This document shows, in pieces, positions 1-15,100 of a stretch of DNA of 64,000 bases. The stretch is taken from NCBI GenBank assembly GCA_963680875.1, contig OY804582.1, positions 48,130,646 through 48,194,645 of the forward strand, given 5' to 3'. Below the pieces are notes generated by a model. It ran no database searches. It was not told the DNA's origin and was given only the letters and a program-made list of their open reading frames with translations. Position numbers and translations under genes: made by a program. Source of the DNA: Bathymodiolus brooksi (taxonomy: Eukaryota > Mollusca > Bivalvia > Mytilida > Modiolidae). The first letter of the stretch is position 1; every line of letters begins with the position of its first letter.

Positions 1-116
1 AATACCAGGTTTTGTTATTCAAGTGACCAATCGAATACGTCGCAAGCAAATTCATCATTGCTCAATGACACCTACATCAACGAAAATAAGAAAACAGCCA
101 GCGAAGAATTCTTTAG
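1..116 (+). CDS. SLC6 gene exon (partial): extracellular loop 2
   Basis: Reading starts in phase at base 1 (NTRFCYSSD...). The NTxxC pattern fits the conserved disulfide cysteine region of SLC6 loop 2. Three N-glycosylation sequons follow (NTS, NSS, NDT), as expected for this heavily glycosylated loop. The exon ends ...ASEEFF plus two bases of an Arg codon, before the donor gtaaca at 117. It joins exon 1342 to give EEFFRNHVLQI. Its 5' border lies outside the window. Confidence 0.85.
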
Positions 117-3100
117 GTAACAATAAATATTATGCTTTTATTATAATTTTTAATGCAAATTATTTGCGGGCATGCGCGTGTTGCTTCAAAAACACCAAAA
201 ATAGAAAATGTGCTATAAAGTGTTACCAAAGGTCAAGGTTAAAAGGAGTTTCAGCATTCAAACATGTGAAAGAAGAAATGTATGAAAATATCAAATGGAT
301 AATCAGGAGCCGTAAATCACAGAAAGTCAGACAGCACAGAAAGCTAAAGATTAAGAAACACGAACTCCATTAATATCCGATGGAGAACTCAGTTGGTCCG
401 GAAAGGTTATCAGTTTCTGCTCCACTAGTGACACCAGTCGTGTTATTGTTAAACGATACAACATCATGTGATATGGAAATCGTGCTTGCACACCAGTATG
501 CGTAAATAAATACAGCTAGCATAAATAAAACATGACCTCTATACAAAACAAATGGAAGTAAAGACGAATCGGACATAGAATCAAAGCTCCTCTGATGATG
601 TAAAATGCATTGACCGCTTATAAAGAGTTTGAAGATACCGAAGGAGTAATCAGAATCCGTATATCGCAGAAGAACAGACAACACAATGGCCAAGGAAAAG
701 TGACAAAGGACAAACAACGATCTACAAAACATACACATAAAACTAAAGATCGAGTAACATGTTAACGATGTGGTTGACGACGTTACGCTTGATTAATTAT
801 ATAATCACATATATATTAATCGCTTTGGATTTACTGCTTTCCCATTTGTAAATATGTCGTCTACTACGCCGCCAGGAAGGGTTGCCAGTCTCAACAAAAC
901 CCAATAAAAAGAAATGTAATACTAAATGAGCCATAAATTCGCCGAGAATGCCTTTCTTCATGCGGAAAAATTCTGAACTGAATAACCGGTTTGAATGTTT
1001 TTATTTTGTTTTTAATTCATAACTGAGAAATGAAAACTCTACCCGCTTAGGTTATTGTTGGCTATTCACAGAGGAAATGTAGACATTTTGCAAAAATCCA
1101 CTCGTTTGATGTTTCCATAGACACCAAGTTCACATCTTCAAACGGAATAAATACAGTGATACAGACCACACTAGACATTGTGTTCCACGACCATTCATGT
1201 TTAATGGATACACCATTCCCTTTTATCATAGCCAGAAACAGCATACACTATCATACGGTGTTCATTATTTTCGTAAACCGGAAATCCTTAGACTCCAACA
1301 CTTGTATTCATCATATTGATTGTTTGTAACTGTGTTTGTAGGAACCATGTTCTTCAAATTACTTCCGGTTTGGAGGAGATGGGAAATATAAGACTGGAGC
1401 TGTTATTGTGTCTGTTCATATTTTGGGTTGTAATATTTATCTGTTTGTGTAAAGGAATCAAGGTGTCTGGAAAGGTACATTATAATTATAATTACAATTA
1501 GTAATTAACAGGATGGTTATTTATTTTCTAAAATCGCGTCGCAACAACTAAGATGGCATAGAAACAAAATATCATAGTCATATGAAACATTATGTCTCCG
1601 CTATGTCAACATTGTATTATTTTTGTTCAAGTATGGCACATATGCTATCAGTGGAGTAACATAATTGTCAACTAGGGTGCGATTGCTTTACCAGAGTGAT
1701 ATATCCAAAATTAAAACGAACGTTCCACATTTATAAGAAATTTATTATACGGAAATACATAATGAAATTGTACCGAATAATAATAGAACATAAAAACGAG
1801 GCACACTCGTATTGGACTTGTTTCTGCAGGAATCCCAACTCTAATAGCTTTAAACATGATATAATACGATTAAGACACTTTGATTTTTAAGCTTTTTCGA
1901 CAGTGTGATAATTAATTTTCTCATTTTAATGATATTTTACTTTTAAATTTAATTTTAATATTTCATAGCGGCACCTATGTATATAAACAATGTATTTTAC
2001 AGATAGTGTATGTCACAGCAATATTTCCGTACATTGTATTGCTGATTTTCTTGGTCAGAGGAGTGACACTACCTGGATCTTCTGACGGAATCAAGTATTT
2101 CGTTATTCCACAGTGGGAGAAAATGTTATCCACCAAGGTAATGACTTACACTCCAAAATATGCAATGCTGAAATAACATTTATTTCGTCATCAGAATAAG
2201 ATAAAGACATTCAAATTACAGTCTTTCACCTATTTGTATTTGCATGAAAGTGTTCAGAATACGTCACACCGGAAGTTGCAAAAGTCATTAACTGATAAAG
2301 GGAGATAATAATATTTACAATGTGGTTGCTCACAACATTTGTCAGATAATACTTATTAATTGCTTCCTACACCCATATGCGTGATCATTAATCAATAAAA
2401 CTTCACACATGCATTACTTTCATAATCATCAGTAAGATTTTTATCTTTTACCTTTTATATTACTTAATTGACTAATAGACATTTGAAAACAAGTAAGAGG
2501 TTCAACAATTTCGAATATTGCATAGTCTGTTTATTTTGTTGTAGTTCCATTGATAAATATAATGAAGACAGCAGTCTTGAATGTTTCAACCAAACGACTC
2601 ACAACTATATTCTATTTCAAATACTAATTTATGAAACCGGCAAATAGCTTTAACCGTTTTCATTGTCATGTGCAACTTCTGACATACTCTTCTACATGTT
2701 GAAGGCGGTGAGTATTTGGTAGAAGTAGAAGTGGAAGTCCCTGCAATATTTGCATGATTTATATAAGAAATGTAATTGTATTATAACCATTGGAAGCATC
2801 TCTATTACATACGGATAGTTGAATTCATGTGTACATACTTTTGTTGGACATCATGATATGGAGTCAGAGGTTACTGTGTTATTAAGTTTTTACTGTCTAG
2901 TTTAAATATTGTTACAAGGGTAATGTATTTTAATTGGATAAAGTTTGTTTATTTGCGCATTCAGCAATTTTTCATTTTTTGTACTCATGACATGCTGGGA
3001 GTGGAAACTCAGTACAGTATTAGGAAATTTCCATAGAAATGGTGTTTACAGATCTTAAGAACTGAAGTGGCTGCAAATAGACGGTGTGATCAAACAGACA

Positions 3101-6100
3101 ACCTGGATGCACATACTCGATGGATGACGGGCTATTTTCTCTCCGTGCAATGATGTAAAGAAAATAAGGATAATAGCAGTGATCGGGTTTCTTTTTTTCA
3201 CAGGCGGAAGATATAACGTGAATTACGAGTCAACACTGATATGTCTTTCGTTTTTTTGTAGATTAATGGATGCGTATCTTAATCATGTATTATCATATTG
3301 TGAAGTCATTTAAATTTATGGAATCCAATTTTCGTGGTTATTGTAAAAACAAATGTATTTTCGTGGATATGTAAAGTCTTGAATTACCTACTGTAGTCAG
3401 TACATACATATATAGTGACAAATATTCCTTGAATTTGTTATTTCGTGGTTTGACACTCCAGGAAAATCACTAAAATTGGCATACCACGAATAAGAACGAA
3501 TTCACAGTACTAAATTATGTTGACTTACGGTCAGACGTTAGAAGAAATGCATGGGTACATCTCATGCATCGGAGAATTATCAGTTTTTATTTTCATGTAG
3601 GTGTGGGGTGAAGCTGCCTTGCAGATATTTTTCTCATCATCTATGGGTTGGGGCGGACTTCTTACTTTTGCTAGTTATAACAAGTTTCACCATAACATAT
3701 ATAGGTGAGGTATTCAACATACATCATGCATATGTATTTGTATATTCAATTTTGTATTGCATATGTAGTTTGTATATACATGTTCAGGGGCCATCGTGAT
3801 CGTGATAGTATGGTTGTTGGATTTCCAACTAACTTTGCTAAAGTTGTGAGTTTGAAACCCACTCATAGCGAGGAGTAATCTATACAACATTAAGTGATAA
3901 AGTTGGTCAGTGACTTGCGGCATGTCGTTGGTGCAGAGTTCGATTCCAGCCGCTGCTAGTGGGTTGTACTTGGTATATTAATGTCATCAATATTTATCCG
4001 TCACTTGGCGCGTATCGAAGTGTTATTGTTTGTTTGTTTTTTCGGGGGGGGGGGGGGGGGTTCTCATGGTACTCTGGTTTCCGTCACCAATAAACTGATC
4101 ACCATGATCTGGCTTAAATATTGTTGAAAGCGGCGTTAAGCACCATAGCCTTGCATACAGGTATATAAATATCCTATAATCAGATAGGTATATAACGGCC
4201 TATGCTATATCTCAATATTGTTGGCCTGTAATTTCTGCGACACTTCACGATTGGGTGCCCAACTTAACCATCACACCTGGACAAAGGGAAGCTAACAGCG
4301 AACAGTATTAAGAGCTATATATAAAAAATCTAGAAATATCTTTCTGATAGAAGAACTTGAAGATATTTAGCGGACAATCAAAAGCCATACATTAAGTACA
4401 GACAGGATTGATTGATTTGATTGATTTTTGGTGTTTAACGCAGCTTTCAGCAATATTTCAGCTATATCATGGCGACCAGTTTTAGTGGTGGAAGAAGCCG
4501 GAGTACCCGGAGAGAACCACAGACCATGGGCAAGCAACTGGTAATCTTTATCACTTGCGAATGCGAGTTGAGTGCACCTTTTTGTAATATACAAAGCCGG
4601 GTGCGAACCCACACCGTATTGGTGATAGGCTTGTATGAGTTGTTAGGTATTCCAACTCCCTAAGTCGTTGAGCCATCCGGGCCCTGAGTAGAACAGACAA
4701 GAGCTTGAAGATATCAAACGGATAATCAAAAGCCATACATTAAGTACAGAAAAGGCAATGACCAACAGAAACAAAAGACTAAAAGATAATCGATGGTCCA
4801 TAAAACACTACATTGAAATATATGTGCATCAATCTTCAGAAATGTTTCTCTTGCAGGTTGTCCTTATGTTTGTCAGAATTTATTTTATTTTCTCCTGAAA
4901 TATTTAATTTTGCTACAAAATGCCTTAATAATCGTAATAGTCTTGCAGTAATTATAAATATAGATATATTTGGTGTGGCTATACATGTGTAACTCTACTA
5001 CCGTCAATAGTAAGTTATATTGGTGGTGGAAACCGGAGTGCCTGGGGATGAAACAACGTCGAACTGCGCCAAATTACGAGTAAATCTAATGCCAAAGTTA
5101 TAGTAGGTTCATCTCATTAGTTGCTGCTGAAATCGAACGCCTGACTGTCGTGATGATTAATACTTATTGCATAGGGAGAAGTGAATATACGTACCATACA
5201 AACACATCTAGAGACGGCCCTTACTATAATCACAAATTACTCAAGTTAGAATTGATTTCAGTCAAGTCTGACGGCCATACAACTTTGGAGTACGAATTTG
5301 TGTAGTCGCACTCTGATTGACTGTTATTTTCGCCCAAGAGCACGACATTCGTTCGCGAAAGTTTTGCAACCACACGGTTAGAGGATAAGAACGATCAGGA
5401 TAACAATCTTCAAAGAGTTCAAGCATAATTGGACATGTACTGCAACTAATTATTATTGCTTATTCTTTATATTACTTTCTGTGTAAAATCTATACGAAAT
5501 AAATCATTAATATTCAAAACATGTTCTACGTCAATTATGCAAAAATGTACATATTATGTAAGGAAGATATACATGGTCACAATCACCTCTCACCTTAATT
5601 AACTAAGCACAATAAAATTCCACGACATATAAAGGTCCTGTTTTGGGAAAGGCATATCAATGCGGCGGGCTTAAACCGGTTAATGGTATTCCAACCCTCT
5701 CTTCTTGATAACTGGATTATTTAATTGTTGTTCTAATACATTCTAATCTTAATCGTCCTGATAAAACGTTAAAGACGCTATCCTTTAATTCATAGGGATG
5801 CCATGATTATTCCATTCATCAACTCGGGAACTAGTATCTTTGCTGGGTTTGTTACCTTTTCGGTATTAGGATTCATGGCTAGAGAAAAGGGTATGACTGT
5901 TGATGAGGTAGCGACTCAAGGTAAAATGTACTATTATTTATCTGATGTTTTTTAATTTAACATAGACGATTATATTTGTGGAGAGATGACGGCCTAAGTA
6001 TTGCAATAATAACATTATTTCGTTGCAATATCAACAATAACACCAAAGAAATACATATCATAAATATGCAACAGATGTACAATATGTTTCATACAATGAT

Positions 6101-9100
6101 TTCTGGTGGTGGCAATTGGGCAATATTATTAAGTAATCATTTGTCTGATAAGTTACTAATATTATAAAGAAATCATTTGTATGCCTCTGTTGGATTGTTG
6201 TTTTCAAATACTGTAAATTCATTTCAATTTGTGGGTATCAATTTCCGTGGTTCGAAGAAAAATTGTATATTCATGGATCTACAGCTTTAGTCAGTACATA
6301 TATCTATGGTAACACATATTCGTTGAATTCCCAAATTCGTGCTTTGGCAATAAACACGAAATCTACGAAAATTAGTATACCACGAATGATAATGAATTAA
6401 CAATAGTATATTTTAGATATTTTGCAATTGATTGTTAGTTGTAATGTTAACACTTTTATATTACACATCTTATTCTTTACATATAAATATGGGTGATATT
6501 TGGTATCTATTTTAGGTCGCATCGGTGGTATAATAGTTAACAAACTCACCTCTAGTGAGATGAAAAGTGGGTTGGAGTTCCGGTCGTGTCAACACTAAAG
6601 ACTGTAAAATTGGTATTTGTTGCTTCTCCGATAAGCACGTAGCACTAAGTTGAGTAAGAACAAACACTGATTGTCTCGGAATCAGACTAATGTGTCGGGG
6701 TGGAGCGATGTGTCTACCCGCGATCTGTTGTTTTTGTGAGCTAGCACTATTTAAATCCAACTAAGCATGTTGATCTAATATATAAGAGACGCCGTAATCA
6801 CTCATCAAATTGTAGCGATATATCTGAAAAAATGTTAATTTTTGGCGTTATCAGTAATCACTCACCCTCGCACTCTATTTTAGGTCCTGGACTAGCTTTC
6901 ATTACGTACCCAGAGGCAATTTCAAGATTACCAGTTTCACCCCTTTGGGCTGTTTTGTTTTTCTTGATGCTTTTTACAGTAGGAATAGATACACAGGTAA
7001 ATATTAAATAGTCTGGCATTTGTGCAGGGGATAACGAATACCTGTCCTCACATCTAGGTATTAATTGATATCAAAAATAAGATATTGTTACTTATGGAAT
7101 ATCTGTGTCGCAAATGACCACGGATGTGTTCCACTTGTCGTAAACACTTCCCGTTCCTTTCCTCGTTGATGACTTATGACCGGGTTTGTATCTAGATTAA
7201 AACGACGGGTGTCACTAGTGGAGCAGGAACTGCTTACCCTTCCGGATCACCTGAGTACACCCCAGGTTTTTAGTGTGGTTCGTGTTAATCGATCGTTAGT
7301 TTTATATGCGTGTTTTGTTGATCGTTGTTTGTCCTTTTGTACTTTTTCTTTTGGCCATTGTGTTGTCTGTTCTACTTCGATATACGGATTATGATTGCCC
7401 CTTTGGTATCTTCAAACTCTTCTTACAATTTGTTTATAGCGATTATTAAAACTGGTACCTATAAAAAAAATAAGTCAGTTATAAGGATTTGTAAAGCTGG
7501 TATCAATGAAATAAATAAACCAGGAGCTCGTGTAACTTGTACAGGAAGATTAGGCAAAATATATCTTAAATCAAGTCTAAAAATGCAATTAGTAAAACTG
7601 AGATCCGCAGAAGCAACACCATGCCTTTTGTGATGCAATTAAACTAGTTTTAGTTGTGTTGTCTCTTCCCTTTTTTGTCTGTTGACTTCTGATTAATAAT
7701 TCATGTAGTATCTCAAAGAGGAGTTTGAAAATACAAAAAAAGGAATCAGTTACCCGTAAATTGAAGGACATACAATACAATAGCCAAACGAAATAGGACA
7801 AAAGGAGAAGCAATGATATACAAAACACTACACATAAAACTAAAGATTGAGTAACGTCAACCACACTAAGCGACAAGGATGAAACATAAGGTTCTGGAAT
7901 GGTAAACAGTTCCTATTCTACTAGTGGTATTTGTTGATACTTCATGAATGAGGACAGCATCGGATTGTGATTACTACAAACAGAACATAGTAGGAAACAG
8001 TGAAAGGCAAGTGTATGTTGCTTTTGTTCTTTTCAACAAAATACGCCGAGATGATTGATGAATAACCAGAAATGTGATGTTATTTATTTTCTTTCTAGTT
8101 TGGATCGATAGAAGTAATGACAGCCGGTGTGATTGATGAATATCCGAGACTTTTAAGAAGTAAAAAGGTTATGATTACAGCCGTACTCTGCATTATCCAA
8201 TTTTTACTAGGCATTCCGTTCTGCATGCAGGTAATATTATATTGTCTTATCGCGTCACAACAAAAAAATATATACATATATTCGAAGAGACTATCGTGCG
8301 ACTATCGTAATGCAAAAACTGCAGTACAGACACAAAAACATAGTAAATCAAAATGCGAGCTTGAACACGTTAACAAATCTGAAATCACTCTACACATGTG
8401 AAGCAAACCTAAAGCATACAAGGAATCCTTAGGTATCTATTTTATATGACAGTCTGGTCTCTAAATTGACAATTCAATACATTATGTGATAGAGTTTGTC
8501 ATTAATTGGCCACAGGTCAGTGGTTTTCCCGGGTACTCGGTTTCTTCCACCAATAACACTGACCGCCACGATATAACTGATATATTGTTGAAAGTGGCGT
8601 TAAACACCATAATCCCTAACCCTCTAAATGGACAAACCTGTCTATTATATATTACAATTGGTATATAGTTATATTGTAACATGAATGCATTCTTTTCCTT
8701 TGATCTTTGTATAGTTCATATACCAGAATGTAAACAGCAGCTAGGCACTATGAAATGATACATGCAGATACGAGATTTGCACACTTTAAATCTGGGCTGT
8801 ATATGCATTACTCTCAGAAACCCGTGCAATAATCAACTACTTAGATGTGATATTGCATGGCTTCATTTTATAGATCATTTATACCACGGTTTTCCGAGTT
8901 AAACGGTTAATCAATCTCATATTCATAAAGGGCAGTGCAGTTCAATTGATATTGCACATACAGTATATTTGGACAGCCGATGTCTAGTCCGAACATAGCG
9001 GCCAAGGGAAACTAAGCTTAGTTAAAGGGGCATTATCTGCCATAATCGTAAAGTTGTGTTACCCATAAAAACTATGAGATATGATTGATGCCTTAATAAA

Positions 9101-12100
9101 ACGTGTTTCTGTAACTTATAACTGTTATGAAATGTACGCGCATCGGGGAAAAAACGTGCAACTGCTCGTGTTTTGAGATCGATCAAGAAATGGACGCCAT
9201 CTTATTAATTATCGACATTGTTTACGGAGTTTGTCGAGTCATCATTAAATCAGTGCAACAATGCAGATATTCTTTTATTTTTTTTAATCTGCATTTAGTC
9301 GGTATTAATTAAGAACCATGCAAGTTTGCAGTTAATAAGCGACAACATATAAATTATTCATTTTTACCTGTCACTAGTAAGGTCAGTTGCATACGGAAAA
9401 AGCGAAGTCAAATTATTTGCTTGCAAGGATATAATTAGTCGATGGTAATTTTCGTTCTCAAAAGGCGAAAATTGGTTTGATAAGCTGTTTAATGTGAACT
9501 ATTTACCTTGATTTCATCATTTTAAAGTTATTTACCAATTTCCAAAACATATAATGTTTTGTGTCAAAATCGTAGCTGATGCTCCTATAAGATATATGTT
9601 TTGTCTAGCAGCGTTTATCTTACATGTATCACATTTAGTAACATGTTACATATAGTATCTTTTCTTTATAATTCAGCTTTCTTTATATGCCACTATAGTT
9701 TACATATGTATGTGTAGTTTTTTACTCCTTTGATCTTTGTCTAAATAAATGAATTTGATTATCAATTTACAGCTCTATGTAACGTCTTGTTCGGGTTTTA
9801 TAAAAATCCAGGTTAATAAAATCCGGATCCAGACACAACTAATAAATATTATTTACATTAGATTAGTCATGACAACATGATTCGGGAAAAAATAATAAAT
9901 GCCTATGTCAATCTGTAACACACAAGGATGAGTGTTATTGTCAGAGTATATGTTTTACAGATGGTAGACTGGCACTGTACACTATATATACATGTGTAAT
10001 ACTTTTATTTCAGGGTGGTATCTACATTTTACAGATAGTAGACTGGTACTGCACGCTGTTTTCTGTCATGTTAGTATGTATTTTAGAATGCATCACGGTT
10101 GGATGGATATATGGTACGTATTATATAAATGACGGGTGTCTTATTAGCAGCAGGAACTTAATCTTCGTGAGCATCTGGGTTCACCACCTGTATGTTGGAG
10201 GGGTCCCTGTTACTTATGTTTTTGGTTTTCTATGTTTGTGTTATGTATTTTGTTTTGTTTATCTTCGTGCTGTGTATTGTATCCAATGTTTTCAGCTGCC
10301 CATTCCTAGTTGTCCCGTCGGTTTTCTATGTTTGTGTTATGTATTTTGTTTTGTTTATCGTCGTGCTGTGTATTGTGTCCAATGTTTACAGCTGCCCATT
10401 CCTGGTTGTCCCGTCGGTTTTCTATGTTTGTGTTATGTATTTTTGTTTGTCTTCTTTCAGTGTATTGTGTCCAATGTTTACAGCTGCCCATTCCTAGTTG
10501 TCCCGTCGGTTTTCTATGTTTGTGTTGTGTATTTTTGTTTATCTTCGTGCTGTGTATTGTGTCCAATGTTTACAGCTGCCCATTCCTGGTTGTTCCGTCG
10601 GTTTTCTATGTTGGTGTTGTGTATTTTTGTTTGTCTTCTTTCAGTGTATTGTGTCCAATGTTTACAGCTGCCCATTCCTGGTTGTCCCGTCGGTTTTCTA
10701 TGTTTGTGTTATGTATTTTGTTTTGTTTATCTTCGTGCTGTGTATTGTGTCCAATGTTTACAGCTGCCCATTCCTGGTTGTCCCGTCGGTTTTCTATGTT
10801 TGTGTTATGTATTTTGTTTTGTTTATCGTCGTGCTGTGTATTGTGTCCAATGTTTACAGCTGCCCATTCCTAGTTGTCCCGTCGGTTTTCTATGCTTGTG
10901 TTGTGTATTTTTGTTTATCTTCGTGCTGTGTATTGTGTCCAATGTTTACAGCTGCCCATTCCTGGTTGTCCCGTCGGTTTTCTATGTTTGTGTTGTGTAT
11001 TTTTGTTTATCTTCGTGCTGTGTATTGTGTCCAATGTTTACAGCTGCCCATTCCTGGTTGTTCCGTCGGTTTTCTATGCTTGGTGTTGTGTATTTTTGTT
11101 TATCTTCGTGCTGTGTATTGTGTCCAATGTTTACAGCTGCCCATTCCTGGTTGTCCCGTCGGTTTTCTATGTTGGTGTTGTGTATTTTTGTTTGTCTTCT
11201 TTCAGTGTATTGTGTCCAATGTTTACAGCTGCCCATTCCTGGTTGTCCCGTCGGTTTTCTATGTTTGTGTTATGTATTTTGTTTTGTTTATCTTCGTGCT
11301 GTGTATTGTGTCCAATGATTACAGCTGCCCATTCCTGGTTGTCCCGTCGGTTTTCTATGTTTGTGTTATGTATTTTGTTTTGTTTGTCTTCGTGCTGTGT
11401 ATTGTGTCCAATGTTTACAGCTGCCCATTCCTGGTTGTCCCGTCGGTTTTCTATGTTTGTGTTATGTATTTTGTTTTGTTTATCTTCGTGCTGTGTATTG
11501 TGTCCAATGTTTACAGCTGCCCATTCCTGGTTGTCCCGTCGGTTTTCTATGTTTGTGTTATGTATTTTGTTTTGTTTGTCTTCGTGCTGTGTATTGTGTC
11601 CAATGTTTACAGCTGCCCATTCCTGGTTGTCCCGTCGGTTTTCTATGTTTGTGTTATGTATTTTGTTTTGTTTGTCTTCGTGCTGTGTATTGTGTCCAAT
11701 GTTTACAGCTGCCCATTCCTGGTTGTCCCGTCGGTTTTCTATGTTTGTGTTGTGTATTTTGTTTTGTTTATCGTCGTGCTGTGTATTGTGTCCAATGTTT
11801 ACAGCTGCCCATTCCTGGTTGTCCCGTCGGTTTTCTATGTTTGTGTTATGTATTTTGTTTTGTTTGTCTTCGTGCTGTGTATTGTGTCCAATGTTTACAG
11901 CTGCCCATTCCTGGTTGTCCCGTCGGTTTTCTATGTTTGTGTTATGTATTTTGTTTTGTTTATCTTCGTGCTGTGTATTGTGTCCAATGTTTACAGCTGC
12001 CCATTCCTGGTTGTCCCGTCGGTTTTCTATGTTTGTGTTGTGTATTTTGTTTTGTTTATCGTCGTGCTGTGTATTGTGTCCAATGTTTACAGCTGCCCAT

Positions 12101-15100
12101 TCCTGGTTGTCCCATCGGTTTTCTATGTTTGTGTTATGTATTTTGTTTTGTTTATCGTCGTGCTGTGTATTGTGTCCAATGTTTACAGCTGCCCATTCCT
12201 GGTTGTCCCGTCGGTTTTCTATGTTTGTGTTATGTATTTTGTTTTGTTTATCTTCGTGCTGTGTATTGTGTCCAATGTTTACAGCTGCCCATTCCTGGTT
12301 GTTCCGTCGGTTTTCTATGCTTGGTGTTGTGTATTTTTGTTTATCTTCGTGCTGTGTATTGTGTCCAATGTTTACAGCTGCCCATTCCTGGTTGTTCCGT
12401 CGGTTTTCTATGCTTGGTGTTGTGTATTTTTGTTTATCTTCGTGCTGTGTATTGTGTCCAATGTTTACAGCTGCCCATTCCTGGTTGTCCCGTCGGTTTT
12501 CTATGTTGGTGTTGTGTATTTTTGTTTGTCTTCTTTCAGTGTATTGTGTCCAATGTTTACAGCTGCCCATTCCTGGTTGTCCCGTCGGTTTTCTATGTTT
12601 GTGTTATGTATTTTGTTTTGTTTATCTTCGTGCTGTGTATTGTGTCCAATGATTACAGCTGCCCATTCCTGGTTGTCCCGTCGGTTTTCTATGTTTGTGT
12701 TATGTATTTTGTTTTGTTTGTCTTCGTGCTGTGTATTGTGTCCAATGTTTACAGCTGCCCATTCCTGGTTGTCCCGTCGGTTTTCTATGTTTGTGTTATG
12801 TATTTTGTTTTGTTTATCTTCGTGCTGTGTATTGTGTCCAATGTTTACAGCTGCCCATTCCTGGTTGTCCCGTCGGTTTTCTATGTTTGTGTTATGTATT
12901 TTGTTTTGTTTGTCTTCGTGCTGTGTATTGTGTCCAATGTTTACAGCTGCCCATTCCTGGTTGTCCCGTCGGTTTTCTATGTTTGTGTTATGTATTTTGT
13001 TTTGTTTGTCTTCGTGCTGTGTATTGTGTCCAATGTTTACAGCTGCCCATTCCTGGTTGTCCCGTCGGTTTTCTATGTTTGTGTTGTGTATTTTGTTTTG
13101 TTTATCGTCGTGCTGTGTATTGTGTCCAATGTTTACAGCTGCCCATTCCTGGTTGTCCCGTCGGTTTTCTATGTTTGTGTTATGTATTTTGTTTTGTTTG
13201 TCTTCGTGCTGTGTATTGTGTCCAATGTTTACAGCTGCCCATTCCTGGTTGTCCCGTCGGTTTTCTATGTTTGTGTTATGTATTTTGTTTTGTTTATCTT
13301 CGTGCTGTGTATTGTGTCCAATGTTTACAGCTGCCCATTCCTGGTTGTCCCGTCGGTTTTCTATGTTTGTGTTGTGTATTTTGTTTTGTTTATCGTCGTG
13401 CTGTGTATTGTGTCCAATGTTTACAGCTGCCCATTCCTGGTTGTCCCATCGGTTTTCTATGTTTGTGTTATGTATTTTGTTTTGTTTATCGTCGTGCTGT
13501 GTATTGTGTCCAATGTTTACAGCTGCCCATTCCTGGTTGTCCCGTCGGTTTTCTATGTTTGTGTTATGTATTTTGTTTTGTTTATCTTCGTGCTGTGTAT
13601 TGTGTCCAATGTTTACAGCTGCCCATTCCTGGTTGTCCCGTCGGTTTTCTATGTTTGTGTTATGTATTTTGTTTTGTTTATCTTCGTGCTGTGTATTGTG
13701 TCCAATGTTTACAGCTGCCCATTCCTGGTTGTCCCGTCGGTTTTCTATGTTTGTGTTATGTATTTTGTTTTGTTTATCTTCGTGCTGTGTATTGTGTCCA
13801 ATGTTTACAGCTGCCCATTCCTGGTTGTCCCGTCGGTTTTCTATGTTTGTGTTATGTATTTTGTTTTGTTTATCTTCGTGCTGTGTATTGTGTCCAATGT
13901 TTACAGCTGCCCATTCCTGGTTGTCCCGTCGGTTTTCTATGTTTGTGTTTTGTATTTTGTTTTGTTTGTCTTCGTGCTGTGTATTGTGTCCAATGTTTAC
14001 AGCTGCCCATTCCTGGTTGTCCCGTCGGTTTTCTATGTTTGTGTTATGTATTTTTGTTTGTCTTCTTTCAGTGTATTGTGTCCAATGTTTACAGCTGCCC
14101 ATTCCTGGTTGTCACGTCGGTTTTCTATGTTTGTGTTATGTATTTTTGTTTGTCTTCTTTCAGTGTATTGTGTCCAATGTTTACAGCTGCCCATTCCTGG
14201 TTGTCCCGTCGGTTTTCTATGTTTGTGTTATGTATTTTTGTTTGTCTTCTTTCAGTGTATTGTGTCCAATGTTTACAGCTGCCCATTCCTGGTTGTCACG
14301 TCGGTTTTCTATGTTTGTGTTATGTATTTTTGTTTGTCTTCTTTCAGTGTATTGTATCCAATGTTTACAGCTGCCCATTCCTGGTTGTCCCGTCGGTTTT
14401 CTATGTTTGTGTTATGTATTTTGTTTTGTTTATCGTCGTGCTGTGTATTGTGTCCAATGTTTACAGCTGCCCATTCCTGGTTGTCCCGTCGGTTTTCTAT
14501 GTTTGTGTTATGTATTTTGTTTTGTTTATCTTCGTGCTGTGTATTGTGTCCAATGTTTACAGCTGCCCATTCCTGGTTGTCCCGTCGGTTTTCTATGTTT
14601 GTGTTATGTATTTTGTTTTGTTTATCTTCGTGCTGTGTATTGTGTCCAATGTTTACAGCTGCCCATTCCTGGTTGTCCCGTCGGTTTTCTATGTTTGTGT
14701 TATGTATTTTGTTTTGTTTATCTTCGTGCTGTGTATTGTGTCCAATGTTTACAGCTGCCCATTCCTGGTTGTCCCATCGGTTTTCTATGTTTGTGTTGTG
14801 TATTTTGTTTTGTTTATCTTCGTGCTGTGTATTGTGTCCAATGTTTACAGCTGCCCATTCCTGGTTGTCCCGTCGGTTTTCTATGTTTGTGTTATGTATT
14901 TTGTTTTGTTTGTCTTCGTGCTGTGTATTGTGTCCAATGTTTACAGCTGCCCATTCCTAGTTGTCCCGTCGGTTTTCTATGTTTGTGTTATGTATTTTGT
15001 TTTGTTTATCGTCGTGCTGTGTATTGTGTCCAATGTTTACAGCTGCCCATTCCTGGTTGTCCCGTCGGTTTTCTATGTTTGTGTTATGTATTTTTGTTTG

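Larger units (their letters stand above)
3705..5795 (+). other. SLC6 intron with SINE-like insertions
   Basis: Intron of about 2.1 kb. It contains a SINE-like element (3785-4145) with a G17 run and a second one (4396-4688) between direct repeats. A short fragment of the same family lies near 5018-5060 (gtggtggaaaccggagtgcc). Nothing is recognised in 5060-5795. Confidence 0.7.
5921..6883 (+). other. SLC6 intron with MITE and SINE copies
   Basis: It contains the second copy of the TTCGTGG MITE (6208-6408) and a tRNA-headed SINE (6515-6775). No coding evidence is seen. Confidence 0.75.
6997..8098 (+). other. SLC6 intron with two R1 copies
   Basis: It contains R1 in plus orientation (7155-7450) and a more diverged R1 in minus orientation (7640-7935). 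The region between them shows no coding signal beyond chance reading frames. Confidence 0.75.
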
